NCBI RefSeq assembly: GCF_013410955.1 | Contig: NZ_JACCCG010000006.1 | Span: 310,001-374,000, forward strand | Direction: 5' to 3' | DNA length: 64,000 nucleotides | Source: Microbacterium sp. AK009 | GTDB taxonomy: Bacteria; Actinomycetota; Actinomycetes; Actinomycetales; Microbacteriaceae | Part shown: piece by piece, positions 60,601 through 64,000 of the stretch | How the letters are laid out: every line of letters starts with the position of its first letter | How positions within the stretch are numbered: position 1 is the stretch's first letter | Translations under genes and position numbers: made by a program | The notes under the pieces: model-generated | Database searches by the model: none | Told to the model about the DNA's origin: nothing | Seen by the model: the letters and a program-made list of their open reading frames with translations, nothing else

Positions 60601-61566
60601 GTGGCGCGACTGGTGCGGGTGCGTCCCGGTGACGATCCCGGCTACCGCCGCGTGCGCTCGGGATCCAGCTTCCGCTACGTCGACGTGCATGGATCATCCG
60701 CTCCGGAGGAGGATCGCGAGCGCATCCACCAGCTGGTGATCCCTCCCGCCTGGCAGGACGTCTGGATCTCCAGCGAGCCGATGGGCCACATCCAGGCGGT
60801 GGGGGTGGACGAGGCGGGGAGGCGGCAGTACCTGTACCACCCGCAGTGGCGCGAGCGCCGCGACAGGGGGAAATTCGCGCGGGCGCTCACCCTCGCCGAG
60901 GCGCTCCCTCGCGCCAGGGCGAAGGCGACCACGGCGCTCCGACGCGACGATCTCAGCCGCGAGAAGGTGCTGGCGGTGTCGTTCCGTCTGCTCGACGAGG
61001 GTGCTCCGCGGATCGGCTCGGCCCGCTATCTCGAGCGTCACGGCAGTCGGGGTCTGACGACGCTCCAGCGCCGAGACGCATCGGTGGAGGATTCGGTCAT
61101 CACGCTGTCGTTTCCGGCCAAGAGCGGGCAGCGCGCTCTCATCCGCATCGAGGACGAAGAGCTCGCGGCGGTGATCGAGGACCTCAGCGCCGGCCGCCCG
61201 CGCTCTGCGCTGCTGTCATACCAGCGCGGCCGGCGACGGGTGCCGCTGACCCCTGCCGATGTGAACAACCACGTCAGGGCGTTGACGGGTGGCCGCTTCA
61301 CGGCCAAGGACTTCCGCACCCTGCGCGGTACGATCATGGCGGCCGAGGCCCTCGCCCGCATCGGCACCGTCGACACGGCGCGCGATCGCAAGCGCGCCGA
61401 GAAGCTCGCCGTGCGGGCCACCGCAGAAGCCCTCGGCAACACGCCGGCGGTCGCGCGCAGCAGCTACATCGACCCGAAGGTGTTCGCCCGCTACGATCGC
61501 GGCCGGCTGCTCGATTTGACGATCTCGCCCGAGTCGGCCATCCGCCAGCTGCTCAGCGGTCGCTGA
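60601..61566 (+). CDS. DNA topoisomerase IB
   Basis: The product is about 321 residues. VRPGDDPGYRRVRSGSSFRY opens the bacterial/poxvirus-type enzyme. The catalytic Tyr289 is in SSYIDP, and Arg/Lys residues are in KDFRTLRGT and SARYLERHGSRG. It relaxes supercoils by a 3'-phosphotyrosine intermediate without ATP. GTG 60601 has a GGAAAGG site; a TTG at 60574 overlapping the previous stop is an alternative. It has a Rho_N-type partner upstream. Confidence 0.9.
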   Translation: MARLVRVRPGDDPGYRRVRSGSSFRYVDVHGSSAPEEDRERIHQLVIPPAWQDVWISSEPMGHIQAVGVDEAGRRQYLYHPQWRERRDRGKFARALTLAEALPRARAKATTALRRDDLSREKVLAVSFRLLDEGAPRIGSARYLERHGSRGLTTLQRRDASVEDSVITLSFPAKSGQRALIRIEDEELAAVIEDLSAGRPRSALLSYQRGRRRVPLTPADVNNHVRALTGGRFTAKDFRTLRGTIMAAEALARIGTVDTARDRKRAEKLAVRATAEALGNTPAVARSSYIDPKVFARYDRGRLLDLTISPESAIRQLLSGR

Positions 61567-61602
61567 CACCGGCCGCCCCCCGGCTCGCGGCTGCAGGGCC
61601 AG

Positions 61603-61608
61603 TACTGT
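61603..61608 (+). promoter_or_regulatory. -10 box of the crcB pair, leaderless type
   Basis: TACTGT ends six bases before the GTG at 61615. Confidence 0.55.
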
Positions 61609-61614
61609 GGCCGG

Positions 61615-62055
61615 GTGGCCGCACGACCGCGCATCCGCTTCGATGTGCTCCTCGCCGTCATGGCCGGTGGGGCGCTGGGCGCAGGCCTGCGGGCGCTGCT
61701 GCTCCTCCCCGTCGCGGGCGGCGACCGCACCGGGGCCGTCGTCGTCACCCTCATCGAGAATGTCGTCGGCTCCCTCCTGCTCGGCATCGTCGTGGCGATC
61801 CTGGGCGATCGCGGGCCGCGATTGCGCGCCTTCGCCGGCACCGGCGTTCTGGGCGGCTTCACGACGTACAGCACGCTCGCTGTGCAGGCGGCGCAGCTGG
61901 CGGTGCCTCCGACGGTGGATGCCGCGGGGACGGCCGTCCTCCTCGCCGCGACCTCGCTTCTCCTCGGCCTCCTCGCCGCCGCGGCGGGGCTCGTGGTGGG
62001 ACGGCGGATCACCGGCGCGCGCCCGGGCTCCGATGCCCCGCGGGAGGCGGAGTGA
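61615..62055 (+). CDS. crcB: Fluoride channel subunit CrcB/FluC 1
   Basis: The product has 146 residues and four membrane segments. ALGAGLRALLLLP, IENVVGSLLLGIV and GGFTTYSTLAVQ are the FluC signatures, including the Thr/Ser/Phe lining of the fluoride path. The GTG start is set by the promoter box. Its stop overlaps the next crcB gene in a GTGA. Paired crcB genes encode a heterodimeric dual-topology channel. No fluoride riboswitch is recognisable upstream. Confidence 0.92.
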   Translation: MAARPRIRFDVLLAVMAGGALGAGLRALLLLPVAGGDRTGAVVVTLIENVVGSLLLGIVVAILGDRGPRLRAFAGTGVLGGFTTYSTLAVQAAQLAVPPTVDAAGTAVLLAATSLLLGLLAAAAGLVVGRRITGARPGSDAPREAE

Positions 62056-62438
62056 CCGCCATCGATCCGCTCGCCTTCCTGCTGCTCGCCGTCGCCGGTG
62101 CCCTCGGGGCGGGCGCGCGCTACGTCGTCGACACCCTCGTGCAGCGCGCCTGGATGCGCACCTTCCCGCTCGGCATCTTCCTGGTGAACGTCACCGGGTC
62201 CTTCCTCCTCGGTCTCCTCACCGGCTCCGCGCTCGCGCTCGGCGACACTTTCGTCACCGTGATCGGGGTGGGCTTTCTCGGCGCGTACACGACCTTCAGC
62301 ACCGTGTCGGTCGAGACGGTGCTTCTGATGGAGCGGCGTCGATGGCGGCTCGCACTCGGGAACGTCGTCGGAACGCTGATGGTCGGTGTCGCCGCTGCGG
62401 GGCTGGGCCTTCTCGTCGGCTCGGTGCTCTCAGCCTGA
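62052..62438 (+). CDS. crcB: Fluoride channel subunit CrcB/FluC 2
   Basis: The product has 128 residues and four membrane segments. ALGAGARYVVDTLVQR, FLVNVTGSFLLGLL and GAYTTFSTVSVETVLL match FluC. GTG 62052 has GGGAGGCGG upstream and overlaps crcB1. With that protein it should form the fluoride exporter. Confidence 0.94.
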   Translation: MTAIDPLAFLLLAVAGALGAGARYVVDTLVQRAWMRTFPLGIFLVNVTGSFLLGLLTGSALALGDTFVTVIGVGFLGAYTTFSTVSVETVLLMERRRWRLALGNVVGTLMVGVAAAGLGLLVGSVLSA

Positions 62439-62569
62439 GGTCCTCCCTCGGATGAGATACTGAGGCGGCCGATACACTCCCGTATCGACGCGCCGGCGAC
62501 TCCGCCACAGCAGCAGCACAGCATGGAGCGCCGGGTCGCGGCATCCGGTGTCCCTGCAGAAAGCAGCTC

Positions 62570-64000
62570 ATGTCGAACCTCGCCGTCCTGAGTCTGAAGA
62601 ACCGCGCGCTCATCGCCCTCATCACGATCGTGGCGGCGCTGTTCGGCGGCATCGCCTTGAACAGCCTCAAGCAGGAACTCATCCCCTCGATCGAGTTCCC
62701 CACGCTGATCGTCGTCTCGACGTACCCCGGCGCGTCTCCCGAGGTGGTCAACACCGATGTGTCCACCCCGATCGAGACCGCCATCCAGGCGGTTCCGGGC
62801 TTGGAGTCCACCACGGCGACGAGCACGACGAACGCGTCGGTCGTGCAGGCATCCTTCACCTACGGCACTGATCTGGCCACCGCCGAGCAGAAGATCACTC
62901 AGGCGATCAACCGCATCGAGAGCCAGCTGCCCGACGGTCTCGACCCCAACGTGCTGAGCGCCAGCATCGACGACTTCCCCGTCATCCAGCTCGCCGTGAC
63001 CGGCTTCGACGACGAGGAGACCATCCAGTCGCAGCTCGAGGCGAGTGTGGTTCCCGAGCTCGAAGACGTCGAGGGTGTCAACACCGCCCAGATCGTCGGC
63101 GGCACGGGGCAGCGCATCAGCATCACGCCCGACCAGGCCGCGCTCGCCGCCGCAGGTTTCAGCCAGCAGGCGATCCGCGACGCGCTCGACCAGAACGGCG
63201 TGCTCTTCCCCGGTGGCGAGATCACCGAGAACGACGAGACCCTCACGGTGCAGACCGGTGTGAAGCTCGGCTCGGTCGACGACATCGCCGCCCTCCCCCT
63301 CGTTCCCACCGACGCCGCGCAGTTCGGAGCCGGGACGGTCACGATCGGCGACGTCGCGACCGTGGAGCAGGCCGAGGACCCGGTGACGAGCATCTCGCGG
63401 GTGGACGGTGAGCCGGCGCTCACGATCGCGGTCACGAAGCTCCCCGCGGCCAACACCGTCGAGGTGTCGCAGGGTGTGCTCGCCGCCCTTCCCGACCTCG
63501 AGGACGCCATCGGTGGGGCGGAATTCACCGTCGTCTTCGACCAGGCGCCCTACATCCAGAAGTCGATCGAGACGCTCGCCGTCGAGGGCACCCTCGGTCT
63601 CGTCTTCGCCGTCCTCGTCATCCTGGTCTTCCTGCTGTCGGTCCGCGCGACGATCGTCACCGCGATCTCGATCCCCACGAGCGTCCTCCTGACGTTCATC
63701 GGCCTGCAGGGTTTCGGGTACTCGCTGAACATCCTGACCCTCGGCGCACTCACGATCGCGATCGGACGCGTCGTCGACGACTCGATCGTCGTCATCGAGA
63801 ACATCAAGCGCCACTACGTCGGGGACGCCGACAAGAAGACTGCGATCCTCCTCGGCGTCCGCGAGGTCTCGACCGCGATCACCGCGTCGACGATCACGAC
63901 CGTGGCGGTGTTCCTCCCCATCGCCTTCGTCGGCGACGTCACCGGCGAGCTGTTCCGCCCGTTCGCTCTGACGACGACGATCGCCCTGCTGGCGTCGCTG
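62570..64000 (+). CDS. RND efflux permease, 3' end outside window
   Basis: The frame runs from the ATG at 62570 to the window end (477 codons, no stop). After SLKNRALIALITIVAALFGG (first membrane helix), the porter domain follows with YPGASPEVVNTDVSTPIETA and TVTIGDVATVEQ. Then come helices with LVFAVLVILVFLLSVRATIV, GLQGFGYSLNILTLGALTIA and the acidic pair in GRVVDDSIVVIENI, the proton-relay signature of HAE1/AcrB-type pumps. In Gram-positives such proteins (YerP/SwrC-like) export amphipathic compounds without an outer-membrane partner. The sequence reads IGRVVDDS where many have IGILVDDA/NA. Confidence 0.93.
   Translation, partial: MSNLAVLSLKNRALIALITIVAALFGGIALNSLKQELIPSIEFPTLIVVSTYPGASPEVVNTDVSTPIETAIQAVPGLESTTATSTTNASVVQASFTYGTDLATAEQKITQAINRIESQLPDGLDPNVLSASIDDFPVIQLAVTGFDDEETIQSQLEASVVPELEDVEGVNTAQIVGGTGQRISITPDQAALAAAGFSQQAIRDALDQNGVLFPGGEITENDETLTVQTGVKLGSVDDIAALPLVPTDAAQFGAGTVTIGDVATVEQAEDPVTSISRVDGEPALTIAVTKLPAANTVEVSQGVLAALPDLEDAIGGAEFTVVFDQAPYIQKSIETLAVEGTLGLVFAVLVILVFLLSVRATIVTAISIPTSVLLTFIGLQGFGYSLNILTLGALTIAIGRVVDDSIVVIENIKRHYVGDADKKTAILLGVREVSTAITASTITTVAVFLPIAFVGDVTGELFRPFALTTTIALLASL

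Noticed and set aside
61567..61614. Fluoride riboswitch before the crcB pair
   Set aside because: Only 48 bases separate the genes, a -10 box sits six bases before the start, and there is no room for the aptamer in the mRNA.

Overview
The window is high-GC DNA with frequent GTG starts, tightly overlapping reading frames and many promoters that place the start codon directly at the transcription start. It also carries several actinobacterial family markers: a SoxR with a Cys cluster, an ECF42-type sigma factor next to a DGPF protein, a DUF3073 protein, CebR-type operators and purS/purQ. Together these point to an actinobacterium, most likely a Microbacteriaceae such as Microbacterium. That placement is an inference from gene content, not from a marker-gene comparison.

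Positions 1-20.9 kb look like an accessory region. It opens with the 3' part of an OLD-family ATPase/nuclease gene. It then alternates small enzyme operons with their own TetR or SoxR regulators: SnoaL/NIPSNAP at 4.1-4.9 kb, a four-gene SDR/F420-type reductase/esterase/SDR operon at 6.2-9.3 kb, and a membrane esterase at 16.3 kb. Between 10 and 13 kb is a decayed patch with a HIRAN protein, a frameshifted DUF1643 gene, a possible immunity gene, a serine recombinase broken by an in-frame stop, and two small Cys-pair proteins. A Tat-exported intradiol dioxygenase, itself frameshifted, is followed at once by its own tatA-tatC-tatB set (18.2-20.9 kb).

Positions 20.9-37 kb hold an MFS exporter with a divergent TetR, an ECF42 sigma/DGPF pair, and a nitrate/thiamine-type ABC importer divergent from a complete xanthine dehydrogenase operon (xdhABC). 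A 155-bp tandem array of hairpins lies just downstream of purQ.

Positions 37-64 kb are more core-like. De novo purine genes are spread through it (purS-purQ, purC, purD, purM-purF), with an NCS2 uracil/xanthine permease nearby. In between is a complete cello-oligosaccharide unit (cebEFG-bglC-cebR) with three CebR-box operators. The right end has a PadR/DUF4097 pair, a MerR/TipA-like activator with a textbook 19-bp promoter spacer, a topoisomerase IB, two overlapping crcB genes, and the 5' part of an RND efflux permease that runs off the window.

Two themes connect the region. First, purine metabolism: synthesis genes, a nucleobase permease and xanthine dehydrogenase lie within about 30 kb. 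Second, promoter architecture: about 20 genes, including purS, purC, purD and purM, have a TANNNT-like -10 box exactly six bases before the start codon, which predicts leaderless mRNAs.
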